Source: Bacteroidales bacterium (GTDB lineage: Bacteria; Bacteroidota; Bacteroidia; Bacteroidales; UBA932). From it: a stretch of 60,109 nucleotides of DNA. The stretch spans positions 1-60,109 of the forward strand of contig JAGCYC010000011.1 in NCBI GenBank assembly GCA_017961015.1. Reading direction: 5' to 3'. Of the stretch, positions 7,265 to 14,935 are shown piece after piece. Position numbers and translations under genes: made by a program. The notes under the pieces are model-generated. The model was not told the DNA's origin and did not search any database. It was given only the letters and a program-made list of their open reading frames with translations. Each line of letters begins with the position of its first letter. The stretch's first letter is position 1.

Positions 7265-9667
7265 TCAGAAATTGAGACCGGCCGAAAGGTACACGCCTAC
7301 GGTTTTGGTAAGGGAAGACCAGTGCACGTCAAACTTGAAGGGCCCGAGTATGGTGTTGTACGCATAGCCCAGACCGCCACCGTAAATAGGTTCGCCGTAC
7401 TGGAACTGCTGGAAGGTGAAGAAGTCGTAGGAAACGTTCCCCATAGCAGTGATATAGTGGTTCTTTCCAAGACGCAGCCTTGCATCCAGCCTTGCCAGCG
7501 CCAGATAATTCCTGCGGAAAGCGGCATTGTCTATGCCGATGAAGGGAATCTGCTGCTCAGCATAGCGACCCCGCATATCTCCGCCTATGATATTTGCGAA
7601 TACCAGCGGGATGTCGTCACCGAAGATAAAGCGGAGCGAACCCTGGGGTATGAGGGTGAAACGGCCGATACTTACGGGCATCTGGCCGTCCATAGCAAGT
7701 ATGCCGAACAGGGGAGGCTTTGACGCCCAGCCCTCTACCATACGGGTGATCAGGTCGTAGCGGATACCGGCCGATATGCCCTGGGTGGGGAAGTAATCGT
7801 TGTCCTGGGTTTCCACCCTGCCTTCCACGAACAGACCGGGATAGTCCTGGGAAAGGTTGGTGGGGTCGTAGTCGCCGATGACTTCGCTGGCCAGTATCTT
7901 CACTATGCGGTAATAGTCGTTCTGGATGCCGGCCTTAACGTCAAAGCGGGACCACTGCATATTGGACAGATACATTTCCTGGTGGGCCTTCAGGTACGAC
8001 ACATTGAAGAGATTGGTCCCGGAGAGGAAGTTGTTGCGGTCGGTCCAGCGCAGGTTGGCCCTCAGATTGATCGTGGGAATCTTGGGCGCATCGTAGGTAT
8101 AGTGAAGGTCAAGGTAGGGATTGCCGCTGATGCGCGCCGTCATATCCAGGGCGTGCCCGCGCATCGCATTGGTGTTGAGGCCTATGTTCAGCAGCACGCT
8201 GATGAGTTCCTCGGAATCCACCCTCATCCCTACGCCTAGCTGGTGCATCGGCCCTCTCTTGCACAGTATACGGAGGGTATATGGCTCATCGGTACCCCGC
8301 AGCTCGTAGTTTACAAAGTCGTAGCTGCCCTTGCCGAAGATGGTGGCGATATCCTCTTCAATGAGCCGACGGTTGGTGATGGAATTGGGACGGACGTACA
8401 TCTTCGAAAGGAGATAATCGGCATCCCGGGCCGATATACCCACGAATTCGATGTTCCCGATCACTACGTTTTCCAGGCCGATGTCGTGCGCCCGCGGACG
8501 TTCGATACGGAGGGTGTCGCTGCCCACGCTGGCTCTCACGGCCTTCAGCTGCGTAGCCGCCTCCTTTGCACATTCGTAGCCTCTCCGCTGCATCGTGTCC
8601 ATAGCAACCTTATTGAAACTCATAAGGTTATACTCATCCAGGTTAGGGTGTATGCGCACGTCCACGTCCTTGATGTTCCTTTCGAACGAGTCGTTGGACA
8701 GCATATCCATACCCCTCCAGGCGATATCGGCAAGATTCGTTATTTCTTCGGCCTTCATCACCGGGGTGGAAAGGTCTATGCCGATGATGATATCGGCCCC
8801 GAGCTCACGCGCGATGTCCACGGGGAAGTTGTTACGCATCCCTCCGTCCACCAGGATCATACCCTTGGTACGTACCGGAGCGAAGAGTCCGGGAATGGAC
8901 ATAGTGGAACGCAGGGCCAGGTTTATGGAACCGTCGTGCCATATCTTGGCCTTTGCCGATGCAATGTCGGTAGCCACGCAGGCAAAGGGGATGGGGAAGT
9001 CCCAGAAGGAGGTTGAATCACTGTATGCGACTGTCCTCGAGGCAATTATATGGTTTACATTCTGCCCGTAGACAAGGCCGGAAGGAAGGCTTCCAAGAAG
9101 ATTCTGGCTGATTACCCGGTTTAGGCTTCCCTTGCCTTCGTAACCGAGGTGTATAGTACGGTCGGTGGCTGACGCAAAAGGAAGATCTCCGGAAATGTAG
9201 GACTTGAAATCGTCGGAACGGTAGTAGAAGGGGAGGCTAAGCTGGAAGCGGTTCTTGTAGCGGATCTTGGAATAGGGCAGGTATGAGCGGTCCACGCGGT
9301 CGCTCAGGGCAAGGTCCCAGTCCAGGGTATGGATAAGCGTATCCAGATAGCCAGTGCTGTAACCCAGCGAGTAAAAACCGCCCAGAAGGCCGCCCACGCT
9401 GGTTCCGACTACCAGGTCTATGGGCAGTTTATACTGGTCTATATACTGCATTGCGCCCACGGTAGCCGCACCTTTTGCACCGCCGCCTGAAAGCACCAGG
9501 GCGACGGTGGGACGCCGCTTCCTTATTTCCGCCATACGGGCTTTCATCTGCTCTACGGCGAGGGAATCGCCGGGGGAAAGGCCGAAGGAAGAGGAAACGC
9601 GGTCCTGAGCCAGGGCTGAGCCAAGGCCGGAGAGCACGAGAAGCAGTATGAGGCTCAAACGTTTCAT
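7265..9667 (-). CDS. Patatin-like phospholipase fused to POTRA and Omp85-type barrel
   Basis: Outer-membrane protein with an N-terminal lipase. A signal peptide ([21 protein letters not shown]) precedes a patatin domain. That domain has the oxyanion loop GGGAKGAATVGA, the nucleophile elbow GTSVGG (Ser) and the catalytic DGG of VDGGMRNNFP. A POTRA-like stretch follows (about 400-480). The C-terminal half is rich in alternating aromatic strands and ends in the barrel-like VGVYLSAGLNF with terminal Phe. This layout matches the PlpD/type Vd autotransporter-like family, in which the lipase is held at or released from the surface. Substrate is probably phospholipid; surface location is inferred. 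Its start overlaps the rlmN stop (ATGA), so the two should be translationally coupled. Confidence 0.85.
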   Translation of the reverse strand: MKRLSLILLLVLSGLGSALAQDRVSSSFGLSPGDSLAVEQMKARMAEIRKRRPTVALVLSGGGAKGAATVGAMQYIDQYKLPIDLVVGTSVGGLLGGFYSLGYSTGYLDTLIHTLDWDLALSDRVDRSYLPYSKIRYKNRFQLSLPFYYRSDDFKSYISGDLPFASATDRTIHLGYEGKGSLNRVISQNLLGSLPSGLVYGQNVNHIIASRTVAYSDSTSFWDFPIPFACVATDIASAKAKIWHDGSINLALRSTMSIPGLFAPVRTKGMILVDGGMRNNFPVDIARELGADIIIGIDLSTPVMKAEEITNLADIAWRGMDMLSNDSFERNIKDVDVRIHPNLDEYNLMSFNKVAMDTMQRRGYECAKEAATQLKAVRASVGSDTLRIERPRAHDIGLENVVIGNIEFVGISARDADYLLSKMYVRPNSITNRRLIEEDIATIFGKGSYDFVNYELRGTDEPYTLRILCKRGPMHQLGVGMRVDSEELISVLLNIGLNTNAMRGHALDMTARISGNPYLDLHYTYDAPKIPTINLRANLRWTDRNNFLSGTNLFNVSYLKAHQEMYLSNMQWSRFDVKAGIQNDYYRIVKILASEVIGDYDPTNLSQDYPGLFVEGRVETQDNDYFPTQGISAGIRYDLITRMVEGWASKPPLFGILAMDGQMPVSIGRFTLIPQGSLRFIFGDDIPLVFANIIGGDMRGRYAEQQIPFIGIDNAAFRRNYLALARLDARLRLGKNHYITAMGNVSYDFFTFQQFQYGEPIYGGGLGYAYNTILGPFKFDVHWSSLTKTVGVYLSAGLNF

Positions 9668-10698
9668 AGCTGGGATTCACTTCTGTGTTTGCCTGCGAGA
9701 AGGCCGCAGGCTGCATCAATATCCTCACCGCGGGATGCCCTGATGGTTGCGGTGACGCCGTGGCTTTCCAGCCTGGCCCGGAAGGCTTCCATCTTTGCGG
9801 GAGGACAGCTTTCATAGGGGAAGTCGGGGATACGGTGGAAACGTATAAGGTTAACCCTGCATTCCAGGCCGCGCAGGGCCTGGGCGAGGGCATCGGCGTG
9901 GGCGAAATCGTCGTTCCATCCTTCGAAGACGGTGTACTCGAAACTCACCCGGCGCTGGCCGCTGAAATCGTATTGTTTTATGAGCCGTATTATTTCGCTG
10001 ATGCTCCAGGCTTTCTGGGCGGGCATCATTTCGGCCCTTTCCTGGGGGAAGATATTGTGTAGGCTCACTGCGAGATGGCAGCGGCTGCTGTCCAGGAATT
10101 CTTTCAGGCGGGGGAGGACTCCTATGGTGGAGAGGGTGATCCGTTTCGGGCTCCAGCCAAGGCCCCAGGGGGCGGTAAGGATCTCCAGCACCCGTTTTAC
10201 CTGTTCCCAGTTGTCCAGGGGCTCTCCCATACCCATAAACACACAGTTGGTAAGTTCATCGGCCTCTTCGATCTTGAAGAACTGGGAGAGTATGGCCGCT
10301 GCATCCAGGTTTCCGTGGAAGCCCTGACGTCCGGTCATACAGAAACGGCAGCCCATCTTGCAGCCTGCCTGGGACGACACGCAGAGGGTTTTGCGCTCTC
10401 CGTCTGGAATCATAACCGCTTCTACCGCATTGGAGCTGTCACCGCCCACCGGGAAGAGGTATTTGACGGTACCGTCGGCCGACTTGGATTTTGCGATTGG
10501 ATGCACCCAGCCGGGTTCCCACTCCTTTTCCAGGGCTTCCCGCCCGGCTTTGGAGAGGTTGGTCATCTGGGCAATTTCGCTTACTCTGTTCACATACAGC
10601 CATCTGGCAATCTGTTTCCCTGCAAAGGGGGGCAGACCGGCCTGTACGGCTATCCGGGAAAGTTCTTCCGGAGTTTTTCCCACAAGTGAGCGTTTCAT
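9664..10698 (-). CDS. rlmN: 23S rRNA A2503 / tRNA A37 C2-methyltransferase
   Basis: Radical-SAM enzyme that methylates C2 of A2503 in 23S rRNA and of A37 in some tRNAs. The 344-residue product has the CKMGCRFC iron-sulfur motif (CxxxCxxC), GMGEPLDNW, the [10 protein letters not shown] segment and a C-terminal Cys in DIDAACG, as needed for the ping-pong methyl transfer. The open frame continues far upstream, but homologues begin at [13 protein letters not shown], so the ATG at 10698 is used. A TATTTTTG box ends only 3 bases before this ATG. First gene of rlmN-patatin-recX, divergent from recA. Confidence 0.92.
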   Translation of the reverse strand: MKRSLVGKTPEELSRIAVQAGLPPFAGKQIARWLYVNRVSEIAQMTNLSKAGREALEKEWEPGWVHPIAKSKSADGTVKYLFPVGGDSSNAVEAVMIPDGERKTLCVSSQAGCKMGCRFCMTGRQGFHGNLDAAAILSQFFKIEEADELTNCVFMGMGEPLDNWEQVKRVLEILTAPWGLGWSPKRITLSTIGVLPRLKEFLDSSRCHLAVSLHNIFPQERAEMMPAQKAWSISEIIRLIKQYDFSGQRRVSFEYTVFEGWNDDFAHADALAQALRGLECRVNLIRFHRIPDFPYESCPPAKMEAFRARLESHGVTATIRASRGEDIDAACGLLAGKHRSESQL

Positions 10699-10699
10699 A

Positions 10700-10731
10700 T
10701 TGCAAAAATAATAAAATATTCCGTAAATTTG
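10700..10731 (+). promoter_or_regulatory. Promoter of recA
   Basis: TTG (10700-10702), 21 bases, TAAATTTG (10724-10731), with the recA ATG 48 bases further on. It overlaps the possible rlmN box on the other strand. No obvious LexA-type palindrome is seen. Confidence 0.65.
10702..10709 (-). promoter_or_regulatory. Possible -7 box of rlmN
   Basis: Minus-strand TATTTTTG fits TAnnTTTG but ends 3 bases from the rlmN ATG and has no clear TTTG upstream. If real, the mRNA has almost no leader. Confidence 0.4.
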
Positions 10732-10779
10732 TGGTCGCGGTCCAGGATGCCCGCACAACAAATAAAGAAAACGAGATAT

Positions 10780-11805
10780 ATGGCAAAAGAAGTGACAGGG
10801 GCCGATGTAAACGCCGCCAAACTGAAGGCGCTGCAGGCCACCATCGACAAAATTGAGAAAGACTACGGCAAAGGTACCATAATGAAGCTGGGAGACCAGC
10901 CCGAATGGGATGCCGACCAGGTAATCCCCAGCGGTTCCATTGCACTGGACCACGCCCTGGGCATCGGCGGATATCCCAAAGGCCGGATCATAGAAATCTA
11001 CGGACCGGAAAGCTCCGGTAAGACCACGCTGGCCATCCACGCGATCGCACAGGCCCAGAAGGCCGGCGGCATCGCAGCCATAATAGATGCCGAGCACGCC
11101 TTCGACCGCAGCTACGCAAAGGCCCTGGGAGTGGATCTGGACACCCTCCTCATTTCCCAGCCCGACAACGGCGAACAGGCCCTCGAGATTGCCGACAACC
11201 TCATCCGCAGCGGCGCTATGGACATAGTGGTCATAGACTCCGTTGCAGCCCTTACCCCGAAGGCGGAAATTGAAGGCGAGATGGGCGAGAACAAGGTAGG
11301 TCTCCAGGCCCGCCTGATGTCGCAGGCACTCCGCAAGCTTACCGCGAACATCTCCAAGACCGGCACCTGCTGCATCTTCATCAACCAGCTGCGCGAGAAG
11401 ATCGGCATAATGTTCGGCAACCCCGAAACCACCACCGGCGGCAACGCCCTCAAATTCTACGCTTCCGTGCGTCTGGACATCCGCCGTACAACCCAGATCA
11501 AGGACGGTGACGAGGCCCTGGGCAACCACGTGAAGGTTAAGGTGGTCAAGAACAAGATGGCCCCTCCTTTCAAGAAGGCCGAATTTGACATCGTCTTCGG
11601 AGAAGGCATCTCCCGCAGCGGAGAAATCGTGGATCTGGGCGTGGAACTGGGCATAATCCAGAAATCCGGTTCCTGGTTCAGCTATAACGACAGCAAGCTG
11701 GCCCAGGGCCGCGAAGCCGTCAAGAAACTCATCCTGGACAATCCCGAGCTGGCCGAGCAGATCGAAGCCCGCATCCGTGAGGAAATGAGCAAGGTCCAGG
11801 ACTAA
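10780..11805 (+). CDS. recA: Recombinase RecA
   Basis: DNA strand-exchange ATPase for homologous recombination and repair. The Walker A motif GPESSGKTT, the IDAEHAFD segment, the [14 protein letters not shown] stretch and the Walker [10 protein letters not shown] are present. So are loop L1/L2 sequences ([40 protein letters not shown]) and the EGISRSGE region. The start is set at [14 protein letters not shown] (ATG 10780), giving 341 residues, the usual size; the frame remains open 17 codons upstream but that part overlaps the leader. The acidic C-terminal tail typical of some RecAs is short here. The next gene, a small lipoprotein, begins 11 bases after the stop and may be cotranscribed. Confidence 0.97.
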   Translation: MAKEVTGADVNAAKLKALQATIDKIEKDYGKGTIMKLGDQPEWDADQVIPSGSIALDHALGIGGYPKGRIIEIYGPESSGKTTLAIHAIAQAQKAGGIAAIIDAEHAFDRSYAKALGVDLDTLLISQPDNGEQALEIADNLIRSGAMDIVVIDSVAALTPKAEIEGEMGENKVGLQARLMSQALRKLTANISKTGTCCIFINQLREKIGIMFGNPETTTGGNALKFYASVRLDIRRTTQIKDGDEALGNHVKVKVVKNKMAPPFKKAEFDIVFGEGISRSGEIVDLGVELGIIQKSGSWFSYNDSKLAQGREAVKKLILDNPELAEQIEARIREEMSKVQD

Positions 11806-11816
11806 TCGCTTTAAAG

Positions 11817-12182
11817 ATGAAAAGAGCCTTATTATTGATTGCACTTGCTATAGCAATGCTTTTTACCGTCAGTTCCTGTGACATCGACGTGTCCATCCGC
11901 GCCACCGCACAGGCCGAGATTTACTATCCGAACGGCAGTACATTTGTTACCCCGGCTATGACTTTCGGTCCCTTTACCCATCGTACCCTTACGCAGAACC
12001 AGCTTCGCGGTATGTTCGAAGACGTGTGCAGGGGTGCCAATATGGATTTCATTTCGGCCGATTTCACCGTGGACCTGAGGGATGAAATCACTCACAAACA
12101 TCTCCAGACCACCCTGTACGGGGTATCTTTTAACAACATCACCGGAGAGTTTGACTTCGCGGAACTGAAAGTTACCTATTAG
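11817..12182 (+). CDS. Small predicted lipoprotein, function unknown
   Basis: 121 residues. The N-terminus (MKRALLLIALAIAMLFTVSSC) is a lipoprotein signal with Cys at about residue 21. The mature part, beginning CDIDVS, is a mostly beta-predicted domain with the phrase FGPFTHRTLTQNQLRGMFEDVC. I do not recognise the family. It follows recA by 11 bases and its transcript ends at a strong terminator that lies inside the convergent HhH gene; the two coding regions overlap by 11 bases. An envelope role is all that can be inferred; the link to RecA is probably positional only. Confidence 0.75.
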   Translation: MKRALLLIALAIAMLFTVSSCDIDVSIRATAQAEIYYPNGSTFVTPAMTFGPFTHRTLTQNQLRGMFEDVCRGANMDFISADFTVDLRDEITHKHLQTTLYGVSFNNITGEFDFAELKVTY

Positions 12183-13065
12183 CTATCACGCAATGTGAAA
12201 GAAGTCCGGCGTGCTCCTCAGAGAGTGCGCCGGCTTTTTTCAAGCCATCCAGCGTGCACTCCACTTCAGGGTTGTGACTACGGTACAACACTATGGAATG
12301 GGCTTCGGCCTTTGAAATATAAGGATGCCGCGAGAGTTCATCTTCGGACAGTGTCCAAAGCGGGTAGGGGACAGGCCTGCTGCAGTTTATCAGATCCCTT
12401 ATCGCATCCAGTTTATCGGCATCGAAACGATATATCTCCAGCAGCTGCTCAACCCTTGAGTATCCCCTTAGCGCTTCCCTGTAGGAAATGATCTTGGAAG
12501 CGTACCAGGGGCCGATTCCGGGCAATGAGACCAGAGCCGTGCTGTCGGCTTTGTTTATGTCCAGGCGCGGTATTTCAATCCAGGGTTCAAGGCGGGAGTA
12601 AACCGAATCGGCCACGACGAAGGATTTGGCGAAGTCTTCCCTGCGGCGGAAGCGGCCGCCCTTCCGGCGGTAATTGTCTATCGCGAGGGCCTGCTTTTCG
12701 GAGAAACCCAGCCGCTGCAGGTCTTCCACCGAGACCGTATTCGGATTGAAACGGAAGTTCTCCACCTTCCTCCCGGGACTCTGCTCACGGATCCGCACGG
12801 CCCCGGGACTGTGCGACGAGTTTTTCCTTACTGTGACAGGGCCCTGTTCCGGGAGGGGTTCAGAGCCTATGATCTGCTGCGCCAGCGCACGGTCCACTAC
12901 ATAGACCGTATCCGGCGAATCGTGATTTGAAATTATCTTCTCCTGCGCCGCCCTGTGCACAAAAAGTGCAACCTGGTATCCCAGAATAAGGAAGACCAGG
13001 GCAATAGCGCCGGTTACGAAACTGGCCGAAAGGCCGCTGCGCTCCTTCTCATTCCCGTTTGGCAT
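12172..13065 (-). CDS. Membrane-anchored helix-hairpin-helix (ComEA-like) protein
   Basis: 297 residues. A single N-terminal membrane helix (about 15-37, FVTGAIALVFLILGYQVALF) is followed by a low-complexity linker. Then come three helix-hairpin-helix units: about 105-150 (NPNTVSVEDLQRLGFSEKQA), about 165-215 (DINKADSTALVSLPGIGPWY, the classic ComEA signature), and about 235-290 (YISKAEAHSIVLYRSHN). HhH units bind DNA backbone non-specifically, so a periplasmic DNA-binding role, as in transformation ComEA, is possible. No other competence gene is nearby. Its start overlaps rsmI by 17 bases. The 3' end contains the opposite-strand terminator of recA. Confidence 0.82.
   Translation of the reverse strand: MPNGNEKERSGLSASFVTGAIALVFLILGYQVALFVHRAAQEKIISNHDSPDTVYVVDRALAQQIIGSEPLPEQGPVTVRKNSSHSPGAVRIREQSPGRKVENFRFNPNTVSVEDLQRLGFSEKQALAIDNYRRKGGRFRRREDFAKSFVVADSVYSRLEPWIEIPRLDINKADSTALVSLPGIGPWYASKIISYREALRGYSRVEQLLEIYRFDADKLDAIRDLINCSRPVPYPLWTLSEDELSRHPYISKAEAHSIVLYRSHNPEVECTLDGLKKAGALSEEHAGLLSHCVIANR
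12206..12240 (+). terminator. Terminator of the recA-lipoprotein transcript
   Basis: CCGGCGTGCTC (12206-12216) pairs with GAGTGCGCCGG (12223-12233), followed by six T. The hairpin lies within the 3' coding end of the convergent HhH gene. Confidence 0.8.
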
Positions 13066-13741
13066 CGTCCCCGGATCCGGCTACTACAATTACTATTTCT
13101 CCTTTGGGCTCGTGTTCTGAAAACCACTGCGCAAGCTCTCCCAGCGTTCCGCGGTGGTGTTGTTCGTGTATTTTGGAAATCTCGCGTGCAACGGAGCAGC
13201 GGCGATCCGGGCCGAAGGCTTCGGAAAGCTGCTGCAGGGTTTTGACGAGACGGTAAGGCGATTCGTAGAAAACGATGGTACGCGGCTCCTGGGCAAGGGC
13301 GCGGAGCCTGGTCTGGCGTCCTTTCTTCTGGGGAAGGAAGCCTTCGAAGACAAAGCGGTCGCAGGGCAGTCCGGAAGACACTATGGCAGGGATGCACGCA
13401 GTGGGGCCGGGCAGGGTCTGGACTGTGATGCCTTCGGCCGCACAGGCACGTGCAAGCAGGAAACCGGGGTCGGAAATCCCGGGGGTGCCTGCGTCGCTCA
13501 CCAGGGCGACGTTAAGACCGCCGAGTATCCTTTCCTTCACCAGTTCCACAGTCTGGTGCTCATTGTATTTATGGTGGCTCTGGAGCCTGGCGTGGATGTC
13601 GTAATGATGGAGCAGGACAGACGTGGTCCTGGTGTCTTCGGCCAGCACCAGATCCGCCTCCTTGAGGATACGTATGGCCCTGAGCGTCATATCCTCGAGG
13701 TTTCCGACAGGGGTGGGTACTATGTAAAGGATGCCAGCCAT
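13049..13741 (-). CDS. rsmI: 16S rRNA C1402 2'-O-methyltransferase
   Basis: SAM-dependent tetrapyrrole-methylase-fold enzyme that 2'-O-methylates C1402 of 16S rRNA. Characteristic segments: LYIVPTPVGNLEDMTLRAI at the N-terminus, AEDTRTTSVLL, VALVSDAGTPGISDPGF, LPGPTACIPAIVSSGLP, FEGFLPQKKGRQ, IVFYESPYRL and the VAREISKIHEQ block. At 230 residues it is the short form without the C-terminal HTH extension. It starts one base inside the stop codon of the upstream coiled-coil gene (TGATG) and runs into the HhH gene, so the three genes form one unit. Confidence 0.93.
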   Translation of the reverse strand: MAGILYIVPTPVGNLEDMTLRAIRILKEADLVLAEDTRTTSVLLHHYDIHARLQSHHKYNEHQTVELVKERILGGLNVALVSDAGTPGISDPGFLLARACAAEGITVQTLPGPTACIPAIVSSGLPCDRFVFEGFLPQKKGRQTRLRALAQEPRTIVFYESPYRLVKTLQQLSEAFGPDRRCSVAREISKIHEQHHRGTLGELAQWFSEHEPKGEIVIVVAGSGDDAKRE

Positions 13742-14301
13742 CAGCCAATCTTTTTGCGTATTGCCATCATAAAATTATGCACCGGGGCCGATGAAAAGTC
13801 CCAGTCGGGGAACTTGGCGCAAAGATAGTCATAGGCCGCTTCCAGGCTGTCTGCTTCGTTCAGTTCGCGGAGGGTGTCCTCATACAGGGGGACGTTTTCC
13901 TTGAAGAGCGTCTTGACAAAAAGGGCCCGGTCGTAAAGGGAGATGCCGCTGCGGATGTTCTTTACCGGGAGACCGGGCTTGTCTGTCCACCAGTTGAAGG
14001 GCTTCGGTCCTTCGACAGGCCCTTCGACTGGCTCAGGGACCGGTTCTGCGGCAGGCCCTTCGACAGGCTCAGGGACCTCAGGAACCGGCGCCTCGACAGG
14101 CTCGGGAAGCGGACTCTGAGCTTGTCGAAGAGCCGCCTGGTCGGGGAAATCCTCCTCAAGGTCCACTTCGGTGAAATCCACGGCTTCATCGGCCTGGTCC
14201 TGAAGGCTGGCGATGCGTTTTTCTATCTCATCGGCCTTAAGGCGAAGCTCCCTGAGTTCATCCAGACAATCTTTCAAAATTTCTGTATGCGTTTTCTCCA
14301 T
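13741..14301 (-). CDS. Conserved coiled-coil protein with PEPVEG repeat insert
   Basis: 186 residues in three parts: a charged N-terminal coiled coil (about 1-45), a Pro/Glu/Val-rich linker (about 57-100) and a compact C-terminal domain beginning FNWWTDKP and containing GISLYDRALFVKTLF and AYDYLCAKFPDWDFS. The C-terminal domain resembles an uncharacterised protein I remember from other Bacteroidales; function unknown. The linker reads PEPVEAPVPEVPEPVEGPA and so on because it is encoded by several copies of a short dispersed DNA repeat (see 14009-14132). The frame stays open through the insert. The gene is divergent from tdk and overlaps rsmI by one base. Confidence 0.75.
   Translation of the reverse strand: MEKTHTEILKDCLDELRELRLKADEIEKRIASLQDQADEAVDFTEVDLEEDFPDQAALRQAQSPLPEPVEAPVPEVPEPVEGPAAEPVPEPVEGPVEGPKPFNWWTDKPGLPVKNIRSGISLYDRALFVKTLFKENVPLYEDTLRELNEADSLEAAYDYLCAKFPDWDFSSAPVHNFMMAIRKKIG
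14009..14132. repeat. Cluster of dispersed CCTTCGACAGGCTCAGGG-type repeats
   Basis: At least five related units: 14009-14020 (partial), 14020-14041, 14056-14077, 14090-14110, and an inverted one at 14114-14132 (CTCTGAGCTTGTCGAAGAG). The last two form an 11-bp stem. Copies of this sequence type occur in many unrelated bacterial genomes and are often translated as PEPVEG or LSLSKG. Here every unit keeps the host gene in frame. Confidence 0.85.
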
Positions 14302-14308
14302 AAATGAC

Positions 14309-14316
14309 TATATTTG
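14309..14316 (+). promoter_or_regulatory. -7 promoter box of tdk
   Basis: TATATTTG, about 30 bases before the chosen tdk ATG. It covers the TTG that would otherwise be the longest-frame start, which argues against that start. Confidence 0.6.
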
Positions 14317-14333
14317 CATTTAGTCTTCACTAG

Positions 14334-14341
14334 CAAAGTTA
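14334..14341 (-). promoter_or_regulatory. -7 promoter box of the coiled-coil/rsmI unit
   Basis: Minus-strand TAACTTTG, 32 bases upstream of the ATG at 14301. It overlaps the tdk leader, so the two divergent promoters face through each other. Confidence 0.5.
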
Positions 14342-14346
14342 AGGAA

Positions 14347-14928
14347 ATGTTTTTAGAAAATGCAAAAAAAACGGGCTGCATCGAAGTAATTTGCGGCTCA
14401 ATGTTCTCCGGAAAGACGGAAGAGCTTATCCGCAGGCTTAAAAGGGCACAGTTTGCCAAGCAGAAAATAGCCACATTCAAGCCTACGATAGATAAACGCT
14501 ATTCGGAACTCGACGTAGTCTCGCACGATTCCCACAGCATTTCCTGCACTCCCATAAAGAGCCCCTCGCGTATGCTCCAGATAGACCCGGACGTCCAGGT
14601 CGTGGGCATAGACGAGGCCCAGTTCTTCGACGAATCCCTGGTGGAAGTATGCCAGACCCTCGCCAACCGCGGCGTCAGGGTAATAGTGGCGGGACTTGAT
14701 ATGGACTATCTTGGAAAGCCTTTCGGCCCCATCCCCGGCCTTCTCGCAATCGCCGAGGACGTCCAGAAGGTCCACGCCATCTGCGTCCGCTGCGGCTCCC
14801 TGGCCAACCATTCACACCGTCTGTCGGACAGCCGAAAGCTGGTCGTGCTCGGTGAGAAAGACACCTACGAACCCCTATGCCGTGAGTGCTACGTAAAAGC
14901 GCTCGAAGAAGACGAAAACAGCAAATAA
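14347..14928 (+). CDS. tdk: Thymidine kinase, type II
   Basis: Phosphorylates thymidine to dTMP with ATP (pyrimidine salvage). The P-loop [11 protein letters not shown], the [11 protein letters not shown]alker B / lid segment and the zinc-finger cysteines CVRCG and CREC are present. The start is placed at the ATG at 14347 ([10 protein letters not shown], 193 residues) because homologues begin a similar distance before the P-loop, and because the upstream TTG lies inside the promoter box. Followed after 7 bases by pgi, so probably the first gene of a tdk-pgi-pyrG-cyclotransferase run. Confidence 0.93.
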   Translation: MFLENAKKTGCIEVICGSMFSGKTEELIRRLKRAQFAKQKIATFKPTIDKRYSELDVVSHDSHSISCTPIKSPSRMLQIDPDVQVVGIDEAQFFDESLVEVCQTLANRGVRVIVAGLDMDYLGKPFGPIPGLLAIAEDVQKVHAICVRCGSLANHSHRLSDSRKLVVLGEKDTYEPLCRECYVKALEEDENSK

Positions 14929-14935
14929 CAGGACT

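Noticed and set aside
10699..11844. Upstream extension of the rlmN frame to 726 codons
   Set aside because: The extra part is antisense to recA; homologues start at MKRSLVGKT (10698).
14009..14132. CRISPR-like array
   Set aside because: Units are irregularly spaced, one is inverted, and they are in frame in a gene; no cas genes are near.
14314..14346. TTG start giving a longer thymidine kinase
   Set aside because: The TTG is part of the TATATTTG promoter box, and family members start close to the P-loop.
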